Assembly (NCBI RefSeq): GCF_025195095.1
Contig: NZ_JANAVZ010000009.1
Span: 62,001-126,000, forward strand
Direction of reading: 5' to 3'
Length of the DNA stretch: 64,000 nucleotides
DNA from: Paracoccus maritimus
Lineage (GTDB): Bacteria; Pseudomonadota; Alphaproteobacteria; Rhodobacterales; Rhodobacteraceae
The notes under the pieces are model-generated. The model was given only the letters and a program-made list of their open reading frames with translations, was not told the DNA's origin and did no database searches. Below, one piece after another: positions 51,513 to 60,705 of this stretch (position 1 is its first letter; every line of letters begins with the position of its first letter). Position numbers and translations under genes: made by a program.

Positions 51513-51547
51513 TGAGACAAATTCATAATCTTCAAGATCAACTTGAA
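51513..51547. promoter_or_regulatory. Candidate MetR binding sites between metF and metR
   Basis: TTCAAG-ATCAA-CTTGAA (51531-51547) is a perfect 6-bp-arm dyad. TGAG-ACAAA-TTCA (51513-51525) differs by one base from the TGAA-N5-TTCA form known for MetR. Both lie between the divergent starts, placed to control either gene. Confidence 0.55.
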
Positions 51548-51557
51548 AACGGCTCAT

Positions 51558-52463
51558 ATGAACCTGGAACTGCGTCACCTGCGGACCGTCCGCGCGATCC
51601 ATCAGGAGGGCGGGCTGGCCCGCGCCGCCGACATGCTGCACATCACCCAGTCGGCCCTGTCGCACCAGATCAAGGCGCTTGAGGAACAGGCCGGGGTCGA
51701 GTTGTTCGTGCGGCGCGCCAAGCCGATGCGGCTGTCGGCGGCGGGGATGCGGCTGTTGCGGCTGGCCGAACAGGTGCTGCCGCTGGTCGCCGCGACCGAG
51801 GCCGAATTCAAGGGCGTCGAGGCAGGCCGCATCGGGCGGCTGCATATCGCGATGGAATGTCATGCCTGCTTCGACTGGCTGTTGCCGGTACTGGACATCT
51901 TTCGCCGGGCCTGGCCCGATGTCGATGTCGATATCCGGCAGCGCCTTGCCTTCGGGGCGCTGCCTGCGCTGGCGCGCGAAGAGGTCGATCTGGTCATTTC
52001 CTCGGACCCCGAGGACGTGCCGGGGGTGATCTATCAGCCGCTGTTCGACTATGCACCGACGCTGGTGGTGCCCGCGGCGCATCCGCTGGTCGCCAAGGGC
52101 TATGTCGAGCCGCAGGACCTGGCTGCCGAGACGCTGATCACCTATCCGATGGACCGTGCGCGGCTGGACGTGTTCAGCCAGTTCCTGACCCCCGCCGGTG
52201 TCGAGCCCGCAGCGCAGCGCAGCGTGGAACTGACCGCGGTCGCGCTGATGCTGGTCGCATCGGGTCGGGGTGTCGCGGTGATGCCCGACTGGGTGCTGCG
52301 CCGCGAGGCCGGAAACCCGGAACTGGCCATGCTGCCGCTGGGGCAGGGGGGCGTCATGCGGCGTCTTTACGCGGCGCTGCGCGAAACCGACCTGACCCAG
52401 CCCTACATGGCGCATGTGCTGCGATTGTCGCGGACCGAACCGCCCCGGCTGTTGCGCGGCTGA
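51558..52463 (+). CDS. metR: LysR family regulator MetR
   Basis: This encodes 301 residues from the ATG at 51558; a TTG at 51543 would begin inside the operator dyad. The N-terminal helix-turn-helix is LELRHLRTVRAIHQEGGLAR followed by ITQSALSHQIKALEEQAG. The effector domain starts with RLHIAMECHACFDWLLPVL, a stretch shared by MetR proteins that sense homocysteine. Divergence from metF is the classic arrangement and supports the call. Confidence 0.88.
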   Translation: MNLELRHLRTVRAIHQEGGLARAADMLHITQSALSHQIKALEEQAGVELFVRRAKPMRLSAAGMRLLRLAEQVLPLVAATEAEFKGVEAGRIGRLHIAMECHACFDWLLPVLDIFRRAWPDVDVDIRQRLAFGALPALAREEVDLVISSDPEDVPGVIYQPLFDYAPTLVVPAAHPLVAKGYVEPQDLAAETLITYPMDRARLDVFSQFLTPAGVEPAAQRSVELTAVALMLVASGRGVAVMPDWVLRREAGNPELAMLPLGQGGVMRRLYAALRETDLTQPYMAHVLRLSRTEPPRLLRG

Positions 52464-52562
52464 CGATCACGCGCGCAAACGGCGGCCCCGCATCCGCGCC
52501 CCGCTTGGCTTTCGCCGCGCCAGGCCCTATGACGCCGCCAACCCACAGTTTCGGAGTCTGCG

Positions 52563-53351
52563 ATGGCCAGCGCCAATCTCAACATCATGATCAAGGCCGC
52601 GCGCAAGGCCGGACGCGCGCTGGTCAAGGACTTCCGCGAGGTCGAGAACCTTCAGGTCAGCGTCAAGGGCGCGGGCGATTTCGTCAGCAAGGCCGACCGC
52701 GAGGCCGAACGGATCATCAAGGATGAACTGCGCGGTGCCCGCCCGAATTATGGCTGGCTGGGCGAGGAAACCGGGGAAGAGCCGGGCGAGGATCCGACCC
52801 GCCGCTGGATCGTCGATCCGCTGGATGGCACCACCAACTTCCTGCACGGCCTGCCGCACTGGGCGGTCAGCATCGGGCTGGAACACAAGGGCGAGATCGT
52901 CGCGGCGGTCGTCTTCGATGCCGCCAAGGACGAATTGTTCATGGCCGAAAAGGGCGGCGGCGCGTTCATGAACGATCAGCGCCTGCGCGTATCCGGACGC
53001 AGGCGGCTGGACGAGTCGCTGTTCGCGACCGGCATTCCCTTTGCGGGGCGCGGCCCGTTGCCTGCCGCGTTGCAGGATCTGGCCCGGCTGATGCCGCTGA
53101 CGGCCGGGGTCCGCCGCCTGGGCGCGGCCTCGCTGGATCTGGCCTGGGTCGCGGCAGGACGCTATGACGGGTACTGGGAACGCGGCAACCAGCCATGGGA
53201 CGTCGCAGCGGGCATCCTGCTGGTGCGCGAGGCGGGCGGTTTCGTCGAGGGTATCCGCGACGGGGATGATCCGCTGGAATCGGGGCGCATGATCGCCGCG
53301 AATCCGCAGCTGTTCGATTCCTTCGCCAAGATCATCCGCAGCCGCGACTGA
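52563..53351 (+). CDS. Inositol monophosphatase family protein
   Basis: This encodes 262 residues. The metal-binding motifs are GEET (about 67-70), DPLDGTTN (about 85-92) and WERGNQPWDVAAGILLVREA near residue 205, all intact. These enzymes remove phosphate from inositol phosphates or related sugar phosphates; SuhB-type members also bind transcription complexes. The gene stands alone. Confidence 0.9.
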   Translation: MASANLNIMIKAARKAGRALVKDFREVENLQVSVKGAGDFVSKADREAERIIKDELRGARPNYGWLGEETGEEPGEDPTRRWIVDPLDGTTNFLHGLPHWAVSIGLEHKGEIVAAVVFDAAKDELFMAEKGGGAFMNDQRLRVSGRRRLDESLFATGIPFAGRGPLPAALQDLARLMPLTAGVRRLGAASLDLAWVAAGRYDGYWERGNQPWDVAAGILLVREAGGFVEGIRDGDDPLESGRMIAANPQLFDSFAKIIRSRD

Positions 53352-53614
53352 TCGCCGGGTGCCGGTCGACGCCTTCGTGTGAGCGGACTGACAATGCATT
53401 CATTGGGTCGGCTTTCGGCAGGGGGTAATTCGAGCCCATTGCAGAAGTGTCAAATTCTCGCTGCGCGCGCCCGCAGCGGAATTTTCGCTGTGGCCCGGCA
53501 AACCTTCATGCGGCATCGCAGCTGAGAATCAGGTCGCTAGTGCGCCGCGCAGCGAAATCCGCGGGAGCAGCGACCGCACCGCGGACAAGGCTGCCGCTTC
53601 CCACAACGAAATTT
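53352..53614. other. Intergenic stretch with no recognised gene
   Basis: These 263 bases follow the inositol monophosphatase gene. They hold short open frames in several directions with no recognisable protein. Together with the LysR remnant next to it the stretch looks like decayed DNA. Confidence 0.5.
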
Positions 53615-53797
53615 TCAGCGTATCTCCGCCGCCAGAAGGACTTCCAGGAACCCGGTAAAGGCCCTCGCCTTCGCGTTCATCTGCCGTCCACCGGGCGAGA
53701 CTGCCCAGAGATCGACGCCGGGCAAGTGCCAAATCCTCAACACAGGCACGACACGCCCGGACGCAAGCTCTGGCGAGAACATCCAGGTCGATGAGCC
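53615..53797 (-). pseudogene. 3' remnant of a LysR-family regulator gene
   Basis: Translating the minus strand from 53797 gives 60 residues ending in TGA. The sequence includes WMFSPELASGRVVPVL, GVDLWAVSPGGRQMNAKAR and AFTGFLEVLLAAEIR. This is the usual C-terminal end of LysR regulators (effector-domain strand plus last helix); everything upstream, including the helix-turn-helix, is missing. It follows the Bcr/CflA stop codon with no spacer and is in the same frame, so the break point lies at the junction. It is a relic, not a working gene. Confidence 0.75.
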
Positions 53798-55045
53798 CTA
53801 TCCGCCCCCCTTGGCTTTCGACCTGGCTGCCAAGATAGGCGTTTCATCACTCCGCAAGGCGATCATGGTCAGCAAGAGACCGGCACTTCCAGCCAGCAGG
53901 AACGCGACGGGAACAATGACGACGCCACCTGCATAAAAACTGCCTGCGGCCAGGGCAAAGAGGGTCGCGACAAGGCTGGATCCGGAGGCGAGAAGGGATG
54001 ATCCGAGCCCGGCGACGTCGCCAAGGGACCGCATTGCCATCGCGTTCAGGTTTCCGAACAGGATGCCGATCGCGAAGAACACCCCGAACCCAAGCACCAT
54101 GAAGATCAAGAGAGGCAGCCGGTCATCGGTAATAAGACAGGCCGCGAGCATGGCTGCGCTCGCGGCACACATTCCCGCGAAGCCCGAGCGTGCCATTGCG
54201 TCGGTCCCGAAGCGCCCGACAAGCATTCCATTCGTGTAGGATGCCAGACCGATGCCACCTGCTAGGATGGCGAAAAGAAGCGGGAAGGCCAGGTCGATGC
54301 CATAGGCATCGAAAAACAGGTCGGCCGCAACGCTCAGATAGAAGAGCTGGGCCCCGAACACGAACCCGGTCGCGATGATCAGAAGAACGACGCGGCGGTT
54401 CGTCAGGATGCGTGTGGCGTTCGAAGCCAGAGGTCCGAGACGGATGGGAATGCGCCTTTCCGGGGGCAGTGTCTCGGGGTGTCGCAGAACCATCCATGAG
54501 CCGAGCGCGAGGGCCAGCACCAGATACATGATGAATACGCCCCGCCATCCGACCAAGGCGACGATGCCCTGGCCAAGCGCCGGCCCGATCATGGGAACCA
54601 GGATGAATAGCGTGAACATGAACGACATCACGCGGGCCATCGCGTCACCTTCGAACTGATCGCGGATCATCGCCCGCGTCGCGATCTTGGGGCCAGATAC
54701 ACCAAGGCCCTGAAGGATGCGGCCTAGGATGAGGACTTCCAGCGACGCAGCCGTCATCGCTATGATCGTGCCCACGACATAAACGACCAGTCCGGCGATC
54801 AGCGCGGTCTTGCGTCCGAAGGCGTCGGAGGCCGGGCCGATCAAAAGTTCGCCGAACACCATTCCGAAGACGAAGAGCGATACCACGTGTTGGGCCTGAA
54901 GAGGCGACCCGGTTCGAAGAGTTTCTTCGATTGAAAGCAGACCGGGAAGTATCGCATCGATGCTGATGGCGGTGAGCGATGTCAGAAGCGCGTAAAGGAT
55001 CAGCCGCGATCGCCCGTTCCCGTCCGTCGTCTCGTGATGGGGCAT
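53798..55045 (-). CDS. Bcr/CflA family multidrug efflux MFS transporter
   Basis: This encodes 415 residues with about twelve helices. The N-terminal AISIDAILPGLLSIEETLRT and the loop 2-3 motif GPASDAFGRKTALIAG are those of the drug:proton antiporters Bcr/CflA. It probably exports a small antimicrobial or metabolite. The sequence is less GC-biased than its neighbours, a decayed LysR end abuts its stop, and a lac-operator-like dyad lies just before its start. This suggests the segment was acquired and rearranged. Confidence 0.87.
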   Translation of the reverse strand: MPHHETTDGNGRSRLILYALLTSLTAISIDAILPGLLSIEETLRTGSPLQAQHVVSLFVFGMVFGELLIGPASDAFGRKTALIAGLVVYVVGTIIAMTAASLEVLILGRILQGLGVSGPKIATRAMIRDQFEGDAMARVMSFMFTLFILVPMIGPALGQGIVALVGWRGVFIMYLVLALALGSWMVLRHPETLPPERRIPIRLGPLASNATRILTNRRVVLLIIATGFVFGAQLFYLSVAADLFFDAYGIDLAFPLLFAILAGGIGLASYTNGMLVGRFGTDAMARSGFAGMCAASAAMLAACLITDDRLPLLIFMVLGFGVFFAIGILFGNLNAMAMRSLGDVAGLGSSLLASGSSLVATLFALAAGSFYAGGVVIVPVAFLLAGSAGLLLTMIALRSDETPILAARSKAKGGG

Positions 55046-55053
55046 GTAGACCT

Positions 55054-55071
55054 ATTGTTAGCGATAACAAT
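55054..55071. promoter_or_regulatory. Lac-operator-like dyad upstream of the efflux gene
   Basis: ATTGTTAGCGATAACAAT has 7-bp perfect arms (ATTGTTA/TAACAAT) around GCGA, with CG at the centre, as in LacI-family operators. It sits nine bases before the Bcr/CflA ATG, where a bound repressor would block initiation. No LacI-type gene is in the window. Confidence 0.5.
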
Positions 55072-55275
55072 TTAGCCTCTTAAATCGGCGAACGGCCAAA
55101 AAGTCCACCCGATGGTTAATACGCACTGCGAATGCCTGCTTCCGTCCGCAAAGCAGACCATAAGAGTACACTGAATCCCGTTCCACCAGGCGGAGGCACT
55201 TTCCCGGTGGGTGTTCCTGCGCGGCAGGTTCTGCCGGTGGCCACTTGACTGCAGGCTGGTTTGAGAAGGACAGGC
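55072..55275. other. Intergenic stretch between efflux and peptide transporter genes
   Basis: About 200 bases of moderate GC content. One minus-strand open frame of 76 codons crosses it but resembles no known protein and has no good ribosome site. It must contain the efflux gene promoter and the 3' end of the peptide transporter operon. Confidence 0.4.
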
Positions 55276-56835
55276 CTACGCCACCCAATCCGTCGGGATG
55301 CGCGGCATGGCGGCGACAAGGCGGCGGGTATAGGGGGCGCTAGGGGTGTCGATGACCTGTTCGGCGGCGCCGTCCTCGACGATTCGGCCTTTCTGCATCA
55401 CCAGGACGCGGTCGGTGATGCCGCGCACCACCGACAGATCATGGCTGATGAACAGATAGGACAGGCCGTGACTGCGGCGCAGACCGGCCAGCAGGTCCAG
55501 CACCTGCGCCCGGACGCGGACATCCAGCGCGCTGACCGCCTCGTCCAGCACAATCAGGTCGGGGCGGATGATCAGGGCGCGAGCGATGGCGATGCGCTGA
55601 CGCTGCCCGCCCGAGAATTCGTGGATATACCTGTCGGCATCATCGGGGTGCAGCCCGACTTCGGACAGGGCGGCGCCGACGCGGTCGCGCCAGCCGGCCG
55701 GACGGTCGGTCAGGTGGAACGGTTCGGCCACCAGGCGGGCGACGCGCCAACGGGGATCGAAGCTGCCGAACGGGTCCTGAAACACCACCTGCATACGCGC
55801 GCGCAGATCGCGCGGCATCCGCCGCCCTGCCATCACCTGTCGCCCGTCCAGCGCGATCGTGCCGCCCTGCAACGGATCAAGGCCAAGTATCGCGCGGGTC
55901 AGCGTCGATTTCCCGCATCCGGATTCGCCGACCAGTCCGACGCTTTCGCCGCGTCCGATGGTCAGGCTGACCCCATCGACCGCGCGAAGCCTGTCGCCTC
56001 CGGGCAGGCGGTATTCACGAACGGCGTCGCGGATCCGCAGCAGCGGGCTGCCGGTCGCGGGCGCATGGCGCGACGGGGCATGGCGCGAGGCCGCGAAAAG
56101 CTGGTGCGTATAGGGGTGCGACCGGGTGCGGAACAGCGTCTCGGTCGGTCCTTCCTCGACGATCTCGCCCGCTTTCATCACCGCCACGCGGTCGGCCAGA
56201 CCCGCGACCACGGCAAGATCATGGGTGATCAGCAACAGCGCCATTCCTTCTTCGCGGACCAGCCCGGCCAGCAGGTCAAGGATCTGCGCCTGCGTGGTGA
56301 CGTCCAGCGCGGTCGTGGGTTCGTCCGCGATCAGCAGGTCGGGCCGTTCGGCGATGGCCAGCGCGATGGCCACCCGCTGACGCTGGCCGCCCGACAATTC
56401 ATGCGGATAGAGGGTCAGCGGAAAGCGCGGATCGGGCAGGCCGACGCGGTCCAGCCTTTCGCGGGCGCGGGCCAGCGCCGCCGTGCGGTCCATGCCGTGG
56501 TGGATGCGCAGCACCTCGGCCACCTGATCGCCGATGGTCATCAGCGGGTTCAGGGCTGTCATCGGTTCCTGAAAGATCATCCCGATCCGCCTGCCGCGGA
56601 TCTTGCACAGCGCAGGTTCGGACATGGTCAGCAGGTTCTGCCCGTCCAGCATCACCTGGCCGCCGATCTGCGCCCGGTGCGGCAGAAGGCCCATGATCGC
56701 CAGCGCCGTCATCGACTTGCCCGATCCGCTTTCGCCGACCAGCCCGGTGATCGATCCGGGGTGAAGCCGCAGATCGACATCGCGCAGCACCTGCGTGCCC
56801 CGGATCGTGACCGACAGATCGCGCAGATCGATCAC
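55276..56835 (-). CDS. Dipeptide-type ABC transporter, fused double ATPase
   Basis: This encodes 519 residues from a GTG that overlaps the upstream permease stop (GTGA). Two full ATP-binding modules are fused in one chain, DppD-like then DppF-like. The Walker A motifs are GESGSGKS and GESGCGKS, the signatures [12 protein letters not shown] and [12 protein letters not shown], and the Walker B motifs [12 protein letters not shown] and [12 protein letters not shown]. Each module ends with the oligopeptide-transporter C-terminal motif ([16 protein letters not shown]). This layout is like YejF and related peptide importers. It energises the two permeases encoded upstream. Confidence 0.9.
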   Translation of the reverse strand: MIDLRDLSVTIRGTQVLRDVDLRLHPGSITGLVGESGSGKSMTALAIMGLLPHRAQIGGQVMLDGQNLLTMSEPALCKIRGRRIGMIFQEPMTALNPLMTIGDQVAEVLRIHHGMDRTAALARARERLDRVGLPDPRFPLTLYPHELSGGQRQRVAIALAIAERPDLLIADEPTTALDVTTQAQILDLLAGLVREEGMALLLITHDLAVVAGLADRVAVMKAGEIVEEGPTETLFRTRSHPYTHQLFAASRHAPSRHAPATGSPLLRIRDAVREYRLPGGDRLRAVDGVSLTIGRGESVGLVGESGCGKSTLTRAILGLDPLQGGTIALDGRQVMAGRRMPRDLRARMQVVFQDPFGSFDPRWRVARLVAEPFHLTDRPAGWRDRVGAALSEVGLHPDDADRYIHEFSGGQRQRIAIARALIIRPDLIVLDEAVSALDVRVRAQVLDLLAGLRRSHGLSYLFISHDLSVVRGITDRVLVMQKGRIVEDGAAEQVIDTPSAPYTRRLVAAMPRIPTDWVA

Positions 56836-57644
56836 CGCGCCACCTTCAGCCGCGGGTCCAGCGCATCGCGCAAGCCGTCGCCCAGAAGGTTCAGCCCCAG
56901 CACCGTCAGCACGATGCACAGGCCGGGAATGATCGCGACATGCGGGGCCAGTGTGACCATGGTCTGGGCCTCGGCCAGCATCCGGCCCCAGCTTGGCGTG
57001 GGCGGCTGCGCGCCAAGCCCCACATAGGACAGGGCGGCCTCGGCCAGGATGCCGAGGCTGAACTGGATAGTGCCTTGCACGATCAGCAGATTGGCGATGT
57101 TGGGCAGGATATGCTGCAGGCTGATCAGCGCGGTGCCCTTGCCCGACACCTCGGCCGCACGGATATAGTCCAGCGTCCAGATCGGCAGTGCCCCGCCGCG
57201 CGTGACGCGGGCAAAGACCGGGATGTTGAAGATGCCGATGGCGATGATCGCGTTCAATGCCGAGGGTCCGAAGACGGCGGTGATCAGGATCGCGATGACG
57301 AGGCTGGGGAAGGCAAAGATCAGGTCGTTGCCGCGCATCACCAGATCGTCCAGCCAGCCGCCGCGATGGGCGGCCGCCAGCAGTCCCAGCGGCACGCCGA
57401 CGCCCGCGCCGATGCCCACAGCCACCAGCGCGACGGCGATTGAGACCCGCGCGCCCAGCATCACCATCGACAGGATGTCGCGTCCGAAATGATCGGTGCC
57501 GAAAGGATGGGCGGCGGAGGGCGGTTGCAGCCGGTCGGCGATCGCAAGCTGGGTGATGTCATGTGGTGTCCAGGCGAAGGACAGGACCGCCGCGATCAGC
57601 GCCAGCCCGGCCAGCGCCGCGCCCAGGATCATGCCCCATCTCAT
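56832..57644 (-). CDS. Dipeptide-type ABC transporter permease (DppC-like)
   Basis: This encodes 270 residues with about six helices. FGTDHFGRDILSMVMLGARV near residue 48 is typical of DppC/OppC, and the EAA loop reads YIRAAEVSGKGTALISLQHI. The start overlaps the upstream permease stop (ATGA). The substrate is probably a short peptide, nickel chelate or similar. Confidence 0.9.
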   Translation of the reverse strand: MRWGMILGAALAGLALIAAVLSFAWTPHDITQLAIADRLQPPSAAHPFGTDHFGRDILSMVMLGARVSIAVALVAVGIGAGVGVPLGLLAAAHRGGWLDDLVMRGNDLIFAFPSLVIAILITAVFGPSALNAIIAIGIFNIPVFARVTRGGALPIWTLDYIRAAEVSGKGTALISLQHILPNIANLLIVQGTIQFSLGILAEAALSYVGLGAQPPTPSWGRMLAEAQTMVTLAPHVAIIPGLCIVLTVLGLNLLGDGLRDALDPRLKVAR

Positions 57645-58582
57645 CGGTTGCGCAGCCTTGGATCGACGGCGGCATAGGCCAGATCGACCAGGAAGGTCAC
57701 GGCGATCACGGCGGCGACCAGCACCAGCACGGCCGATTGCACCACGATCAGGTCGCGCTGGCTGATCGCCTGAAAGATCAGCCGGCCCAGGCCGGGCAGG
57801 TAGAAGACGTTCTCGATGATGATTGCGCCGGCCAGAAGAAAGGAAAACTGCATTCCCATGATGGTCAGCACCGGGATCAGCGCGTTGCGCAGCGCGTGGC
57901 GGCGCAGTGTCTGTCCGGCGGTCAGCCCCTTGGCGCGGGCGGTTCGGATATAGTCCTGTCCCTGCGTCTCGATCAGTGCGGATCGCAGCACGCGGGCAAG
58001 GATCGCGGCCTGCGGCAGGGCCAGCGCCACGGCGGGCAGGATCAGCGATCGCAGCGCGGCGTCAGGCTGGCTCCAGCCCGGAAAGCCGCCTGCGGGCAGC
58101 CAGCGCAGCTTGACCGCGAACAGCAGCACCAGAAGCATCGCGAACCAGAAATTCGGAAGCGCAATTCCCAGCTGCGTGCCGCCCATCACCGCCGCATCGC
58201 CCGCCTTGCCCCGGCGCGCGGCGGCGTAGATGCCCACGGGAAAGGCGATCGCGGCGGCTAGCGTCAGCGCCATCAGCGCCAGCGGCAGCGACACCTGCAT
58301 CCGTTCCAGGATCATCCCCCCGATCGGGGTCTTGTAGGTGAAGCTTTGTCCAAGATCGCCTTGCAGCAGCGCGCCGACCCATGCCGCGTAGCGCAAGGGC
58401 AGGGGCTGATCCAGCCCCATCTGCTGACGCAGCGCGGCGACCGTTTCGGGCTGTGCGCCGGTGCCCAGCATGAAGCTGGCCGGATCGCCGGGCACCAGTT
58501 CGACGACCGAAAATATCAGCGCCGAGGCCACCAGCAGGCTTAGCCCCAACGAGATCATCCGGCGAAGAACATAGCGCAGCAT
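57641..58582 (-). CDS. Dipeptide-type ABC transporter permease (DppB-like)
   Basis: This encodes 313 residues and is the first gene of the operon. The N-terminus MLRYVLRRMISLGLSLLVAS and VPGDPASFMLG are typical of DppB/OppB, and the EAA loop reads YIRTARAKGLTAGQTLRRHA. About six helices are present. A substrate-binding protein gene would be expected with it, but none is in the window; the gene upstream on the other strand is an SDR. Confidence 0.9.
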   Translation of the reverse strand: MLRYVLRRMISLGLSLLVASALIFSVVELVPGDPASFMLGTGAQPETVAALRQQMGLDQPLPLRYAAWVGALLQGDLGQSFTYKTPIGGMILERMQVSLPLALMALTLAAAIAFPVGIYAAARRGKAGDAAVMGGTQLGIALPNFWFAMLLVLLFAVKLRWLPAGGFPGWSQPDAALRSLILPAVALALPQAAILARVLRSALIETQGQDYIRTARAKGLTAGQTLRRHALRNALIPVLTIMGMQFSFLLAGAIIIENVFYLPGLGRLIFQAISQRDLIVVQSAVLVLVAAVIAVTFLVDLAYAAVDPRLRNR

Positions 58583-58678
58583 GACACCGACGCTAATCCG
58601 CCGGCGCGCGGCGGTAAAGCGGGTTGCACCTGCCGTCCGTCTGGCGATCATGTGCGCAGAAAAAGGGAATGGGGCAGC

Positions 58679-59419
58679 ATGAGACTTCAGGACAGGATTG
58701 CCATCGTGACGGGCGGGGGCAGCGGCTTTGGTGCGGGGATCGCGCGCAAATTCGCGGCCGAGGGCGCGCAGGTGGTCGTCGCCGACATCAACGAATCCGC
58801 CGCCCTTCAGATCGCGGAGGAAATCGGCGGCCTTGGTGTCCATGCCGATGTCGCCGACAGCGCCAGCGTCGCGGAAATGGTGGCGCAGACGATCCGGGCG
58901 TTCGGGAAGATCGACGTGATGGTGAACAACGCGGGCGTGACGCATCTGCCGACGCCGATGGAAGAGGTCACCGAGGCGGATTTCGACCGGGTTCTGGCGG
59001 TCAACTGCAAGTCGATCTATCTGATCGCGCGCGAGATCGTGCCGCTGATGAAGACCGCAGGACGGGGTGCGATCGTGAACGTCGCCTCGACCGCGGGCGT
59101 GTCGCCGCGGCCGCGGCTGAACTGGTACAATGCCTCGAAGGGCTGGCTGATCACCGCCACGCGGGCCATGGCGGTCGAGCTTGCGCCGTTCGGCATCCGT
59201 GTGAATGCGATCAATCCGGTGGCCGGGGAAACCCCGCTGCTGAAAAGCTTCATGGGCGAGGACACGCCCGAGATGCGGGCCAAATTCCTGTCCACGATCC
59301 CCATCGGGCGTTTCTCGACGCCCGAGGACATGGGCAACGCGGCCTGTTTCCTGGCCTCGGACGAGGCGTCGATGATCACCGGCGTGGCGATGGAGGTCGA
59401 TGGCGGGCGCTGTATCTGA
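58679..59419 (+). CDS. SDR family oxidoreductase
   Basis: This encodes 246 residues from the ATG at 58679. The classical short-chain dehydrogenase motifs are GGGSGFG (NAD(P) binding, about 12-18), NNAG near 83, and the active site Ser in NVASTAGVS with YNASK (Tyr and Lys near 148 and 152). Asp in VVADIN suggests NAD rather than NADP. The substrate is not given by sequence. Because it converges on a glycerate 2-kinase gene, a hydroxypyruvate or tartronate-semialdehyde reductase role is plausible, but this is inference. Confidence 0.85.
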   Translation: MRLQDRIAIVTGGGSGFGAGIARKFAAEGAQVVVADINESAALQIAEEIGGLGVHADVADSASVAEMVAQTIRAFGKIDVMVNNAGVTHLPTPMEEVTEADFDRVLAVNCKSIYLIAREIVPLMKTAGRGAIVNVASTAGVSPRPRLNWYNASKGWLITATRAMAVELAPFGIRVNAINPVAGETPLLKSFMGEDTPEMRAKFLSTIPIGRFSTPEDMGNAACFLASDEASMITGVAMEVDGGRCI

Positions 59420-59444
59420 GGGGCGCCGCCATCGGCGCGGCGTC

Positions 59445-60689
59445 CTAAGGCGTCAGCAGCATGACCTGCACATCGGCGACATTGGTTCCCGTGGCCTTTG
59501 TCACAAGCAGGTCGCCCGCGTGCTTCAGTGCCGCGTAGCTGTCGTTGTTGGCCAGCAGGGCCGCCGCGTCGGCGCCGCTTGCGGCGATGCGGCCGGTCGT
59601 TCCCTGATCGACCAGCCCGCCCGCGGCATCGGTCGGGCCGTCGCGCCCGTCGGTGCCGCCGCTGAGAAACACCCAGCCCGGCGGCAGGTCGCCGCCCTGC
59701 ATGGCGACGCGCAGCGCCAGTTCCTGGTTGCGCCCGCCGCGCCCGTCGCCGCGCAGCCGCACCGTGGTCTCGCCGCCGAAGATCAGCGCGGTCGGCTGGC
59801 GCAGCGGCGTGTCGCGTGCGGCGGCGATGATCGTACGGGCGGCGTCGCCCACGTCGCCGGTCAGATGATCGGACACGATCCGGGCCGTCCAGCCCTCGGG
59901 CACCGCGCGCTGCATCGCCTGAAGCGACAGATCGTTGCTGCCGATCAGGTGATTGTCCGCGTCCGGCGACCGTGATGGTTCCCGGGGCGTTTCCAGCAAT
60001 TCGCGCACAGGCTGCGGCAGGCGATCGAACAATCCGTGATCGCGCAGCAGCGCCAGCGCGTCGGCGCGGCTTCCCAGCGGCGCGGTCGTCGGGCCGCTGG
60101 CGATGGCGGCCAGATCGTTGCCGATCACGTCCGACAGGATCAGCGCGGTGACCGGGGCGGGGGCCGCCAGACGCAGGAAACCGCCACCCTTCAGCGTGGA
60201 AAGCTGCTGCCGGACCAGGTTCATCGACGCGATGTCCAGCCCGCTTTCCAGCAGGACGCGATTGACCTGTTGCTTGTCCTTCAGGGTCAGGGGCGGGATC
60301 GGGGCGGGCACCAGCGCCGATCCGCCACCCGAGATCAGGGCATAGACGTGATCATCCGCGCCCGCCTTGGACAGCAACCCGGCGATCTGCTGTCCGGCGT
60401 GCAGACCCGCCGCGTCGGGCACGGGATGGCCTGCCTTCAGAACGCGGGCGCCTGCCACGGTTTGGTTGTTTTCATGATGCGTGACGGCAAGCGCGTCGAA
60501 GGGCTGCGGCACATGGCGCATCGCCTCGGCCAACATGGCGGGGGCGGCCTTGCCGATCGCGACCAGATAGTGCTGTCCACGGCCATGCAGCGCGGCGGGC
60601 GGGTGATCTTCGAAATACGCGCGCACGGCGCGGGCCGGATCGGCCGCGCCGACGGCGACATCATACAAATGCCGCGCCAGCGCGCGCAT
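59445..60689 (-). CDS. Glycerate 2-kinase (MOFRL family)
   Basis: This encodes 414 residues from the ATG at 60689; a TTG at 60716 with AAAGG upstream would add nine residues. It matches the TtuD/GckA family: YLVAIGKAAPAMLAEAM, ALISGGGSALVPAP, LILSDVIGNDLAAIASGPT, and the C-terminal MOFRL part FGGETTVRLRGDGRGGRNQELAL. It phosphorylates glycerate to 2-phosphoglycerate, the step that returns serine-cycle carbon to PEP. It follows the malyl-CoA lyase gene by 16 bases in the same operon. Confidence 0.88.
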   Translation of the reverse strand: MRALARHLYDVAVGAADPARAVRAYFEDHPPAALHGRGQHYLVAIGKAAPAMLAEAMRHVPQPFDALAVTHHENNQTVAGARVLKAGHPVPDAAGLHAGQQIAGLLSKAGADDHVYALISGGGSALVPAPIPPLTLKDKQQVNRVLLESGLDIASMNLVRQQLSTLKGGGFLRLAAPAPVTALILSDVIGNDLAAIASGPTTAPLGSRADALALLRDHGLFDRLPQPVRELLETPREPSRSPDADNHLIGSNDLSLQAMQRAVPEGWTARIVSDHLTGDVGDAARTIIAAARDTPLRQPTALIFGGETTVRLRGDGRGGRNQELALRVAMQGGDLPPGWVFLSGGTDGRDGPTDAAGGLVDQGTTGRIAASGADAAALLANNDSYAALKHAGDLLVTKATGTNVADVQVMLLTP

Positions 60690-60705
60690 GTCTTCGGTGT
60701 TCGGC

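Noticed and set aside
55054..55071. Lac-operator-like sequence as possible cloning-vector contamination
   Set aside because: The match to the lac operator is only partial and the flanks are genomic in character with no vector features.
55058..55288. 76-codon minus-strand open frame upstream of the efflux gene
   Set aside because: No ribosome site or recognisable domain, and it runs through the likely promoter region.
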